Below, piece after piece: positions 23,077 through 34,330 of a stretch of 64,000 nt of DNA. The notes beneath the pieces were generated by a model. It was not told the origin of the DNA. It made no database searches and saw only the letters and a program-made list of their open reading frames with translations. Each line of letters starts with the position of its first letter. Positions within the stretch are counted from its first letter, which is position 1. A program made the position numbers and the translations under genes. Origin of the DNA: Bradysia coprophila (taxonomy: Eukaryota; Arthropoda; Insecta; Diptera; Sciaridae); contig NW_023503334.1 in NCBI RefSeq assembly GCF_014529535.1, positions 434,001 through 498,000 on the forward strand, given 5' to 3'.

Positions 23077-23261
23077 TCATTCCCAGAAATCATATATTTC
23101 GTGAAAACATCTGGCAAAACTTGTGTCGGTAAAGTGGTTTTCTTTGTCGTTATTCACACTATACACTAGTTTCAATGCATCAATGTAACCGCCTGATCTG
23201 ACAGCAAAGATACTGTTCCAGGAAACACCAGGTAAAACTTGCGTCAGAATTATTTTTGTGT
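23077..23261 (-). CDS. Candidate terminal exon or gene fragment, unidentified
   Basis: After a plausible acceptor (aatttttgattag, AG at 23263-23262), a 60-codon frame runs to a TGA at 23077-23079. Its composition is protein-like, not that of a chance AT-rich frame: it includes LPGVSWNSIFAVRSGGYIDA and ends HEIYDFWE. The VRSGGYIDALKLVYS segment is loosely reminiscent of beta-prism (jacalin-type) lectins, which often have RSG-YIDAL; this is only a resemblance. A GGGSS-coding piece after another acceptor-like site (about 23370-23390) could be an upstream bit but could not be joined in frame. It may be a decayed gene. Confidence 0.35.
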
Positions 23262-23739
23262 CTAATCAAAAATTGTCAATGACAATAATTTGTACAACTC
23301 ATACGAATAGTCAATTACGTTAATGCAAAATTTTATATCGTTGTCATAAATCCGAAATATTACTTCAATGAAGAACCGCCTCCCTAAAATATAACAACGG
23401 TTAGACAATAAAAATAAAATTGCAAACAACACTCATCATTATCATCAAACACGTCTTATCGCATTGGTTTAATTTTACATTGAATGATAGTTCAATGCTG
23501 TACATTCGATGCGATATAGAACGGAAAAAATGGTTTTAATAAATATAAAAAACAAGGTATCAGAACAGTCGGAGCGTTTGCTTCGACGGGCCCCGTACGA
23601 CCCGTAAATCTATTTCGTCCGTTACCACAATACGTCCTCAGGCCTAATACGCCTGTAACCCTAATACTTCTGCAACCCTTGTGCGTCCCTTTTCAAAATG
23701 CTTCCTCAAGCCTATTGAGTACTTGACATTGTTGCTCGC

Positions 23740-24610
23740 CTAGCCCAAGAGCGGCATGTTCAAATTTACTGAAAGTGTTCATCTTTAAAATTGCGTTTAG
23801 CAAACTAGCAAAATCGGATGATATTTACTCAATTTATGTGCAAAAAACACTTAGGGCCAAGCAGCAGCCTTAGCCCAATGACCTAATTCTAGAACTTTTT
23901 CAACAACACGCTATTCGGTGTGCAAGCACCTGTCAGATTAAACAAAAATAGGAGAAATCCTATGAATTTTACTTCATTTTTACCGATTTATATCGTTTTT
24001 AATAAAATCCAATATGGCCACCGGCAGCCATTTTGTAAGTAGTAGACGGAAATAGTACGACCGCTTTGCATTCGTTAATACCTTTTAAACAAAAAAAAAT
24101 CATGAAATTCGGTCAAAGTTTACTGGAGATATTGGCAAAAAACACCACCTTCACTGTACGGCCGAGTAGCTGGATATGAGCTCACTCTAAGGGATCTAGC
24201 TCACGCTATTGTGAACCAAATTTCTTTAATTTTTTTCCTGATTGGTACGGTCAATACCTACATAATAAAGCCAAAATAATCGAAATATGTTCAAATTCGG
24301 CTGACCTATGTGGAAAAACTGCTTGGCGCCCTTTGTCTGGATCACACCAAGGGCTCTAAGTCACGCGTTGGTCATCCGAATTTTATAAATTTTTTTGCCG
24401 ATTAGTATTGCAAATACCTTTCATTTGACGTATCATTTACAAGTGTAGCGTTTAAATGTCCCGAGATATAATCGAAAAACCCTAATTCGCTTTTGGGGCC
24501 CCAGCTCGGGAGGTGTCGACCCAAAATCACCCATCTTTGAACTTAGCCTTTCTTTTGACACTTTATAGGGGTCACAGATGGACGGACTGACATTTTTTTT
24601 ATTGTGGATT
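23740..24610. repeat. Degenerate tandem-like repeat tract
   Basis: Segments of about 180 bp repeat with strong decay. For example, aagggatctagctcacg then aatttttttcctgattgg then caataccta (24150-24260) parallels aagggctctaagtcacg then aatttttttgccgattag then caaatacctt (24345-24425). A related block at 24475-24600 carries ggggccccagctcgggaggt and ccatctttgaacttagcctt. GC content is higher than the surroundings. No transposase or reverse transcriptase frame was found; it may be non-coding repeat DNA of a larger element. Confidence 0.5.
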
Positions 24611-24619
24611 TGTCATCTA

Positions 24620-27600
24620 TGAACATTGGCAAATGCTTTGCCGTAACCGTCTGTTTCTAATTCGACACGTTACAAACGGCATATTAAACCTATAAGCCCC
24701 CAGTACTTCGTACAGGGCTAAAAATTCCTCATAACTACCATGTTCGACTTGACGTTGAAACGTTATTACTTTCAATCGCCTATGCCAGAAGATTTTCTGA
24801 ATCCGCCACCGAACAAAGTCGTTTCAGTTTCTTTGTCTCTTTATTTTAGTGAACCGTGGAACGTACATAATGACGAATCCAAATAATTTTTCCTGATAGG
24901 ACTCCATGTATGCAGCAGTTAGCGCAGATAATTATTTTTTTGTTCCTAACCGGTTTTTTTTTAAATCGAAAAGATGTCTCTATCTAACATACTAAAAAAA
25001 ACGTAAAACAAAAATCCGTTAAAAAAAATCGCAAGGATAGCTTTGAACTGTGTGTATACCATAAAAAAACCCTTTACAGAGAAAAAGGAGCCATACACAG
25101 AAACATATATCAACGAATGTTGAATTTTTTAAACAATGAAAGAAATAAAGTATCATTCAAAAGGCGATTACAAGGAGAAGAAAACGACTGAGCACATAAT
25201 ATAGAGAATAAATAATAGTAATCACAACAAGATCGCAAATCTCAATTCCATGAATGGCATAAGTATGTAACTATTATATAGATATGTATTTATGGGAAGC
25301 TTTGAGTAAGTCAGGCCCAAGGTACAAACTGTGATGAATAAATTCGTATAGATTCCAGTCACGTTGAAATTAGTAAATTTCTCACGTATATATTTGTAGC
25401 GTTTGTCTATCAACCTATATGTACACAGGATGGAAAAGTTAAGTCAATATATATACACTACACACACACACACCCTATTTTTAATTTAGGGGTTTCCTAA
25501 ATACACAAACGCCACTGAGCCATTTGTTCTATTGTCCAAAATATATCACTGAGCTGTTTCAAGTTAAATTGAATTTATATTTTACTTTGCCAAAGTTTTC
25601 TATTAATTTCTATCCTCTTTCTCTGTGTATAATACACTACGAAATATATATAATGAATGCAAAAGAGACACAAACCCTATGCCACATCAATTTTCCTGTA
25701 TCGATATTTGCTTAAATTGATACAATAAATTTGATTTTAATTTTTATTATATTTTCAATTTCAATAAATCGCAATTTTGGTTCAATACGAGATAATTGGA
25801 TGGGGGAAACCACGGAAATTTGGCGTCGTTCAGATTTCTGTATGATTCGTTCTTCATTAACGATAATGATTTCATAGGAATCAAAATCTGTTTACAAAGA
25901 GAAACTTAACAAGTTGAAAAGAAAACTAACGATTCGTTCATTTTTCGTCCACGCATGTCAATGTAATCCTTCCTCTGACTCACTTTGTTTTATTTAGTGA
26001 GCTTACACCTTAAAATCGGAGGCCAATGTCGGTTTAAAAAAATCTATTCTAATACATTGTGCTGATATTAGGGAATTTGTTTAGAATTATGTATTTAATG
26101 TCACAAAAATAAGCGCAAAGCTTTGGCTTGTTTGACTTTATGTAGCAAAAACTTTGTTACAACTAATGCTAATGAAGTAGAAGATTCGGTTTGAAATTGT
26201 TGATAAAACTTAAATCGAAAGAACAACCAGACTCGATAATTATACTGATAATTGAGTGATAAGTATACAAAAAACACACTTTACAGCAGTGAAACACATG
26301 TTAACGCTTTAAATAATTAGTCCAATCTTTCTGATGTGCAACACATATTGTAAGTTTAAACGTTTTTTTTTAGTTTTGTAACATTTAAAAATTTAAAGAA
26401 GAAGTGGAACTTCGTTTATTATAAGTTGCTGTTATGCTGTTTCATACAAAATCTTTTACTTCATTAGATTTAACATGGACTATAAGAGAACACTAACCAG
26501 AACTAATTGCTTATTTGCCATTGCTGTTGCATAATAACAATAATAATAAGAGTTTTATCAATCCATAATCAACAAAAAGTTTGAACAACTCATATCGTCC
26601 CCTGTAGGTGACAATAACTAAAATAAAAATTCATCAATCCAACAACTAAACACACACAAATTTTCAAACGAAGCGAGAGCTTGAAAACTGGTTAAAGCGC
26701 CGCAGAATAAGGCCTTTATGTTTCGACAAAATATGGATTATAGATCTAGTTTCAATGAGAAAAGGCACACACAAAAACGTGCTCTTAAAATTATTAGTTG
26801 TTAATTGACACGAGCTGTAGTCAAAGGTGGAGTGAAAAACCAAAACGTTTCTAGCTTGAGGCTCTTGTTCTTCAGTTTCACTAAACGTTTGATTTTCTTT
26901 ATGGAAACGAAAGCTCTGCTGCTTCAGTTCTCAATTCAACAATGAATGTACATTAGCAGCGTCAGTCAATCTTTCTTTTTAATCAGTCAGCAGCTGCGAG
27001 ACACTTCCCTTTTTTTCGTAAAGAGTCCGTCCTATTATGTTTTGAATTTTAAAATTTTTACTTTTAACCTTTCCTACAGTATTTTTAATAAGGATACACG
27101 ACGACCGACGTCTCTTTTTCTGTTTACAGTTCCCACTCGTCCCGTTCTTAAATCTTCTTTGTAAAAAGCTTATTGCCAATTCAGAATGTAGCACTGGAGA
27201 TTCATATCAATGCATGAATATAAAACTAATGAACATTACTCTCTAAGACCCGAAACAGAATACAATTTAATGGGTCGAGATGTTTAAATTATATGTCTTA
27301 TTTATATAGACGAACACAAACAAACTTCTCGTTAAAGTAAATAGAAGACGGAAAATGCATAGTTCACATGTACACGAATTCTTTAAACAAAATTATGTGT
27401 ACTATAATGATGAACATAAGAACAAAATCCTTACTCGCCTAAAGATAGAACACGAAATTTCTCATTGAGGCTTTCGTCTCAAGAGACCCTTAAAACATTT
27501 TATAATTAAAAGGGATACTAGCATGAATGTGCATTGCCATGCACGTTATTTCCATAATTTTTTTTTTCTCCTTTTTGTACAAGAAATTTCGTATACTGTA

Positions 27601-29350
27601 ACAAAATAATAAAAAAAAAATAATCTGGCGGCTTTTGTTAGGTTGTGAGCATTTTCTTTTTTCACACCTTTTTTATGCATATGAATTATGTTCTTTAGTG
27701 CATAGAATGTCGTTCCCTATACACACACATGTTGTATTGTATTGAATTAGTTAAGAGTTACTGGAAATTTCGCTGATGTTGCACTTCAAAAATTGTCGGA
27801 AATAGGAACTTTTCAGATTTGGTAAACACTCCGAAAATGATGTTATACATTTCAAGAACGTCGCTTGAAAATTTTAAAGTAGATTTTCAGATAACAAAGG
27901 AACACACCAGAGCTTTTATCTTTCGGCAACGCACTCCAAGAATCGGCACGAGAACAAAATTTAAATAAGAAGCCTCCACGACGCAGTTCATATAAATTCA
28001 GTTTTTTATGTTGATTTTTATGCCACTGCGTTACAGAAGTTCCCATTCAAAATAAGAGGCAAAATGACCGTTTAAAAAATCTGTTCTTGAAATGATTGTG
28101 AAAAAATCTATTCTTGTGCCTGTTATTGTGTAGAATACTACAAATTAGCTATACTCATATATGATAGTAAGGGTATCATAACGGGACAAGCCAATCTATA
28201 AATATTCTTTTTCGGGTGCTCAATTCTCAATCATACAATAAGAAAGATTCTTGTCGAGTGTTGGGAATTGAATGATTTATTTTTACAAAACGTCCTGGTT
28301 TTATACATTTTTAAAGGAAGAAAAGCTAATATGATTGTATACAATTCAAAAGAATCCTTGGATTACAATATTTTAACGAGTGAATAAAATTGAGCGAGTG
28401 ATTGAAGATTGAAAGTTAAATGAATGGAAATAATTTAGGAAACCAGTTAATGATAAATTGACACGCTACAATTGGAGTGCGTTGCTTTCGGTCATCCACA
28501 AACCATAGAATTCTATTATCTGATGGATTATCTCAGGCAGAGTGAATATCGGAAAACATGGGACGTCCAGTCAACCAACGGTTGAGCAGTCTTAGCAAAA
28601 TAAAATCAAGGCATGCACTTCGCTCTCCTGTCACTCACATAGTTTTTATGCAACTCAGCATCATAATGTTCGAAAACTTTAAATGTCTCTGTTGCATAAA
28701 AAGTTTTCTGACTCTCGGTGCACAGTACAGAAACATGATTGATCTGAGTATAATTTAATCTTACTTGAAACTACCTGAATAAACCTGGATAAACCACTAC
28801 GTCAACATGATAATTATTAACTATTATGGCAATCTTGTTAATTAAGAAATCTACTGATGTAAAGTTGAGAATAGCGTCTATTTATGGGCAACCGAGCATT
28901 TCCAATCCGATTACACTAGAAATTATAATTTGCAGTTTTCCAGCTTAAATTTTTGCGTTAAAAAGGCGTGGTTGAAACTATAGTGTTATTGTTAATTTGA
29001 AGCTACATATAAATAAATTGTTTAGAACATTATAGAGATGTTTTCAAACATGACTTTATTCATAAATAATTCTGCTATTAAAGTTAGTTGTTGCTAGGAG
29101 TTGAAGAAGGAGTTGTTTCTACTTATCCAGTCCGTCCCAGGGTTCAAGTCGTTTCAAGTAAGATTAAAAATCTTCAAATCAATTAGTCTCAGGTTTCTGA
29201 TAAAGTCAGATTGATCTGGCCTGGCCGGAGTCTGATCTTGATTTAAAATTAAAATTAATAATATCTGCTGCAAGTTGAAAATATTCCTAATTTTCAGCAA
29301 TCATCTAGTTAGCGAACGTAGTTGATTGATTTTTTTTATTTAACAGTATT
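24620..29350. other. Gene-poor DNA with simple repeats and one MITE remnant
   Basis: No supported gene. It holds a short CA-repeat (acacacacacacac, about 25460-25475), a TTAA-type MITE remnant at about 26445-26535 (aaaatcttttacttcattag, cattgctgttgcataata) and an imperfect inverted repeat at about 28637-28710 (gtttttatgcaactcagc against ctgttgcataaaaagt). Open frames of 60-75 codons are unsupported. Confidence 0.4.
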
Positions 29351-29359
29351 TTACATTAT

Positions 29360-29640
29360 TTATAAATAAAACCATTCTGCCAAGTTCTTGGAAGGTGGAA
29401 TTGTACCAAGAATTGATGCAACATTTCCACGCTGAATTGAGAGTGCTAATCGCTGGAACATAAAACTCGTCGCTCTTTTCTCATGAGTAAAATCAGCGAT
29501 CTTGCTTCCAATTGCTTTTATTAGTTTAGTTGCTTCTTTGCCAAACACACCGGACGTCTCTGTGGCGACTGGAATGAAAATAAATTTTTCTCGCAAATCG
29601 ACGTAGTGTTCGTACTTCTTTTCTTCAGCGTTGATTGATT
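29360..29640 (-). pseudogene. Retroelement C-terminal protein fragment
   Basis: On the minus strand a frame enters near 29640 without a start and runs to a stop at 29360. It carries the pattern FIFIPVATETSGVFGKEA, then ATSFMFQRLALSIQRGN, then ASILGTIP. This pattern is familiar from the extreme C-terminus of retroelement polyproteins in many invertebrates, although the exact clade cannot be named from this piece. The upstream polymerase region is missing. The fragment points away from the Penelope-like remains next to it, so it comes from a separate insertion. Confidence 0.55.
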
Positions 29641-29799
29641 GACTACAATCTTGTCGTGAGTAAATCTATGTAATACATAAGGGTATAAAACCAAGATCCT
29701 ACTACGATCATGTGAAGTAGGATTCTGTGTTAGTCACGAGTTGATGTGGTTTTGTATGAAAATTATGAATACGTTCGCTAGCAGTAGATAAAGTCTTGT

Positions 29800-31110
29800 T
29801 GATAACCGGTCGTAGCCGATTTAGTCATGGAAATGATCGAAGACGAAATTACGAAGAAATCCAAAATTAGAACACCGTTCTACTTCAGTTATGTGGATGA
29901 TAGTTGTCCATCTTGCCCCCGTAGTAAGACCGAAGAGTTATTGAGTGTATTCAATAGTGTAAATGAACACATACAGTTCACCACGATGGAAATCGAAGGT
30001 GATAATCGTATAGCGTTTCTAGACACCCTGGTGATACAAGACACGAATGGCAGAATCACCACAAACTGGTACCATAAGTTGACATGGTCTGGTCGTTATT
30101 TGAATTATAACTAAAGTCTACCGTTTAGCTATAAGAATACGATTACGATTTTAACGGAAAGAATGCTAAAGTTAGCATCACCTGTGGTATCGGGGAATCT
30201 GGCACACGGTGTCAAAAGAACGCACTTTTAAACTGCGTAAAAGGTGAACGTAAATGCTTTTTAGCCATGTCATCGACTTTATGACTCCTTTTACAAAATT
30301 TTGGTATGTACGAGTTCACCTTTTACGTAGTTGAAAAATGCGTTGTTTTGGCACAGTGTGCCAAATTACCCTACGCCTCACCTGTGTATCACCGTGAAAA
30401 TTGTGATCTGATCAGAGAGACTCTCCTGACTAATGGGTACCCGACTAAATTGTTGGAAAGTGTTATGAACGAAGTTGTTAATGATTTTGACAAGCCTAGA
30501 GACAAGAAACTGAAGAGCGATACCAAGTATGTGTCGATTCCTTACGTCAATGGTTTGTTCGAGAAGATTAAGACGTTGTTTAAGCAGTATCCAAGTATCC
30601 AAGTATCCAAGTCCAAGTGGTAGGTAAAGGGGACCATACGTTACAACAAAAGCTAACAAAGTTGAAAGATGCGATTCCGACCCAATTGTAGTCCGGTTTA
30701 ATCTATAAAGTAGTGTGCTCACGTAACAAAGTGTATATTGGGCAGACTATTCATTGACTCCAAAAGAGGTTGGAAGGCCACCGATATAACTCCAGGACTG
30801 GTAATAAGCAGCATAGTGCCGCACATCTTATTGAGACTGACCACCAAGTCAATTGGGATGATGTGAAAATCACAGATAGAATTTTTATCGCCCTGTGTAC
30901 TTACGCAGATTTTTACGTTCATTCATTGACAATGTATTTGTAATGCAGCAAACTCATTAGGGTATGTAATGTCAATGTAAATTTGTCCTACCATTTGTTT
31001 GAATTGTTAGTTACGGTTTGAAATTGTTTCAGAACGCCATATATAATGGTCACTAAAAACGTGACCGAAATATTTGGTTAATAAAGTAATTTCGAGCAAA
31101 ACCGAGGATT
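29800..31110 (+). pseudogene. Decayed Penelope-like element (RT and GIY-YIG remnants)
   Basis: Three pieces follow the order of a Penelope-like retroelement. From 29827 a frame contains the reverse-transcriptase catalytic motif YVDD (residues 22-25), IAFLDTLV and a TNWYHK...SGRYLNY segment, then stops. From about 30364 to 30623 the connector continues with YHRENCDLIRETLLTNGYP. From 30695 to about 30885 a GIY-YIG nuclease segment reads GLIYKVVC then KVYIGQT, RLEGHR and HLIETDH, with an in-frame TGA at 30755-30757. The 3' part, to about 31110, is untranslated and includes gtgaccgaaatatttggtta. Stops, frame changes and a MITE insertion at 30200-30363 show it is dead. The 5' half is absent. Confidence 0.8.
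30200..30363. mobile_element. MITE inserted in the Penelope-like element
   Basis: This is a 164-bp element with nearly complete inverted repeats of about 50 bp. Both ends start TGGCACAC-GTG-CAAAA and run into a shared aaaggtgaac segment. The first 15 bp (tggcacactgtgcca) is itself palindromic. It splits the retroelement frame between the ASPV and YHREN segments. Exact target duplication is unclear: aat/att flanks both ends. Confidence 0.75.
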
Positions 31111-31145
31111 TATTTCAAAAACTCCACAAATTTTGTTGAAAACAT

Positions 31146-31235
31146 GTTAGTAAATGGGGCTTTTTGCACACGATGTGTTGCCGAACTCGCTTCGCTCGTA
31201 TCACATCAATTGCTCAAAAAACCCCATTTACTAAC
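31146..31235. repeat. Foldback element with GAGCGAAGCGAG-type loop
   Basis: The arms gttagtaaatggggcttttt and its complement aaaaaccccatttactaac enclose a loop containing gaactcgcttcgctcgt, whose complement has the gagcgaagcgag core. The same core lies in the foldbacks at about 39787 and 40583. Confidence 0.8.
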
Positions 31236-31450
31236 TAGTTAGCAAAATAGCTATAGTTCTACATTTTTCAGTCTTCATAAGAATTTATTACGTCAATAAT
31301 TACTCTAGATGTTTTTTACAATGTATGTTACAAGTAATACAAAGAGGAAACGAACGTTTAACTTAATGTTAATGTAAACTGTACGGTGCGGTGTGTACTT
31401 TGTAATTAAAAATGAAAATCGACAAAATCAATATACAATGCATCAAAGTG

Positions 31451-32001
31451 CTAGTAGGTGTTGCGCTCTAATTTAATTGAAAATATCTCTTTTCTTGCCA
31501 TAAGCATATACTGTCTTTCAAATGACACTGACCAAGCGTTTCCCAAATTCGCCGTAAGCTTGTCCATCGACATTTCTAGATGACCGAGAAATCGAAATGA
31601 TTTTAATAAATGAAACTTATGAACGAAACGAACTACTTCGTCAACAGTTGAAGTACAATAATCAAATAAGTCAATTTCCTCCAGCAACGGTAATATTTTC
31701 GGTATTTCCATATGACTCAAATCGTAGGAGACAAATTTGAATTTTTTGATATTCGGATAATTGGTGATCCGTTTGAGAACGTCTGTCCCATTTGTACAAT
31801 GATTGTTAATGATTCTAGTTTATCACTTGTAAATGGAATAACCCACGGTCTTTCGGATAAATGAGATGTTTTAATTTCAAGGACCAGTTCTTTTAGATTT
31901 TTTAAATGAACTATTTCGTCCATGCGCTCTCTTAAATCGATATCATGCAGATTTAATTTTTCCAGGTTTTGAAGATATTCGTATGCATGTGAAGGTAACC
32001 T
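31451..32001 (-). pseudogene. LRR-type (F-box/LRR-like) gene fragment with frameshift
   Basis: From 32001 downwards the frame reads YLQNLEKLNLHDIDLRERMD, HLKNLKELVLEI and KLESLTIIVQMG. A shift of frame is needed near 31781-31790, after which it continues VLKRITNYPNIKKFKFVSYD and LPLLEEIDLF to a stop at 31451. The spacing of Leu/Ile/Phe residues is that of irregular leucine-rich repeats, as in insect F-box/LRR proteins. No F-box was found. A TAG lies just before the first codon, next to a possible acceptor, so an upstream exon is conceivable. With the frameshift it is most simply a pseudogene, unless the base is a sequencing error. Confidence 0.6.
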
Positions 32002-34084
32002 CTACTATTCATGAGGCCATTAACCTAACGCGGCAGCTCTTTCAGGAATCCACAAAAGATTTGCCCTGAAATTGCTAAGATTTTCCAAAAATATGCAATT
32101 ATACACAATTATATGACTCGGTATTCTGTGGTCACAACAATGCACCCAATACCAAACAGTTTGAACCGCTCAAAATTATACTGAAAAATGTAACATTCAA
32201 AAAATGAATAATCTAAAAAGTAGAGGAAATATTGGCGTTGCGGAGAAGCGTGAAAAATTGCTGTGAAAATGGAAAATTCGTGACTAACTTGTGAGAAAGG
32301 AAATTGAATAAAATCACAACCACTAATTTTATGCTTAGATGTTCATAGATCAAAATATATTCTCTGTAAAATGGCCTACATCCTATATTTTCCTATAAAA
32401 GTTCCCTAACATGTTTTCTTTCCTGCTTTCGCAAGATTTTTCGTCTATCTTGTAACTTTCAATACAATCTAAAATTATGTTAATCAATTCGTCAAGACGT
32501 TAGGTACTCGATTGCTTAATTGTATGCTGCACGAAAAAGCTTGAAAGCTCTCTGTCTCTTGTGGTAAACAAACACGGTAATCTACAATTTTTAGTTACAT
32601 AACACATCCTACCGGCTTTGATGAACCGAGAGTAATGTTTTTTATTCCTCAAAATTTACGCTCGTAAAATTTAAAACGTAAATTATATTCAAACAGAGTT
32701 CAGCTAGCGTTAGTAATTTCTGTAATGACAAAAAAGGATATTCCTACAAGTATTGTTGAAACATAAAAATGCTTTTAGAAAACCGCCGAATGAGCATAAG
32801 TATGAGTTATTTACACACAAGCAAAGCTGAAAATTTTTTGACTTTCATAGTCTGGTATATCATGAAAAAAGCCCATTTAGCCGTACACACATATACGTAA
32901 ATATATGTACGGATGCATTACTGTTGTTCCATGCCACACAGAAATAGCATATTCAAAAGTCGAGACGAGGTGAACAACCTGTAAAAACTTGGGACAATTA
33001 TAAATAAAATTTGTGTATGGCATGGTAGTAATTAGTGAATTTTATGCAACTTTATGAAGCCATGTTTATGTTTTTATGATGAGATGATGTGATTCATTTC
33101 ATACGTTCATATTTTCATGGAATGAATGTATATCCTCTTGAGATTTGTGATTGCAAATTAAAAGTATATTTCGTAGTCAAGTTGATATAAATTTTGATTG
33201 GAATTAATTTGATATATTGGATGGATGAGAGAGGGACTGTTAAAATGGAAGCCAACGGGAAAGATTACTGTTTCCGTTCTCTGCGCTTGTAAAATGAAAT
33301 TAGTTTACTTTTAGTTAAATATTATGTTTCCACGAAAACTAACAAAAAGCTTACATGGGATAGCATATAACAGAAAAACAAACATAGTACACGTAATTAG
33401 TTTTCTTATTCACAAGAATAGACATAAATTTTAGCTGCAATAAAGCTATACTCTCTACAAAATTCATACAAAATTTATTCATGAAGTTTCGAATTACCAA
33501 AACTCTCGAAAAGTTCCTATGAACATACGTACGATACAATAAAACATATATGATAACAATAAAACTACACATTAATTTTAATCACAATTAAACAAAAACT
33601 GAACGAAATAGTTTGAAAATATGCAACGCTAAAATGTGCTTAAATTTTGGTTCACGTGTGGTGATATTAACATAAATTTAATTTACATTTTATTGCAATT
33701 GGCGAGCTTTTAATTTTTCCATGTGCTATTTAACAGTAATGCGACCGATTACCAGTATGTGTGCACTGCATGGATATGTAACTTCGGAAATAATATTTTT
33801 ACAATATTGTCATTAGGGTCAGGGTCGGTGCTAAAAATTACAATGAAACACTGCAAGTATATTTGTTGTTCTAGGACACTTGTGGAAAACTAGAGCCTAT
33901 GTGCTTTTAGATGGTTCTAGGTCTAGGTGGATTGATTCTCACATTTGTCCATTGAATGACAAGAAATATTTAACGATTTTTTAATGCGACAAACATTGGC
34001 ACATTGGTTTGTATGAGTGGATCAGCTGAAAAACAGCTGAAACAAAATGCATCACTCATTTGAAAGTCGCCGACTGTACAGACT
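32002..34084. other. Gene-poor DNA
   Basis: No gene, RNA or clear element was found apart from a fragment (34009-34040) of the MITE family seen at 10605-10742. A 73-codon minus-strand frame at 33351-33572 has no recognisable features. Confidence 0.35.
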
Positions 34085-34200
34085 TTAACCTGTTACAGAC
34101 GGCAAGCATATGACCAGTATTATTATCAGGTCTATTACTTCTCGATCAAAGTATTTTAAATCGTTTGATTTCATAGTTAATAGTTATTGATAACAGATAA
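34085..34200 (-). mobile_element. TTAA-type MITE, truncated
   Basis: It begins TTAACCTGTTACAGACGGCA at 34085, then has gcatatgaccagtattatta, attacttctcgatcaaagta and gttattgataacagat. This matches the complement of the 37953-38171 element with internal loss and no second terminus. Confidence 0.65.
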
Positions 34201-34289
34201 GAAACTTTGTGCTGAATTACGAACTCATTATTCAAAACTTGTAAATTTCTGTCATTGAAAAGTTCAAAATCCGAAGTCGACAATTATCG

Positions 34290-34330
34290 TTTTCATGCTT
34301 CATTTTCGGCTCTCGTATGAAGCATGAAAA
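34290..34330. repeat. Short foldback
   Basis: Perfect 14-nt arms, ttttcatgcttcat and atgaagcatgaaaa, surround a 13-nt loop (tttcggctctcgt). Confidence 0.7.

Noticed and set aside
23077..23261. Firm assignment to jacalin-type lectins.
   Set aside because: Only one short segment resembles the family and the GG-rich first strand could not be joined in frame, so it is kept only as a resemblance.
29085..29165. A gggttcaagtc string resembling a tRNA B box.
   Set aside because: No A box at the right distance and no acceptor or anticodon stem pairing.
31090..31110. A second Helitron 3' end (cgagcaaaaccgagg).
   Set aside because: The hairpin is imperfect and there is no CTRR-T after it; it fits the 3' tail of the Penelope-like remains.
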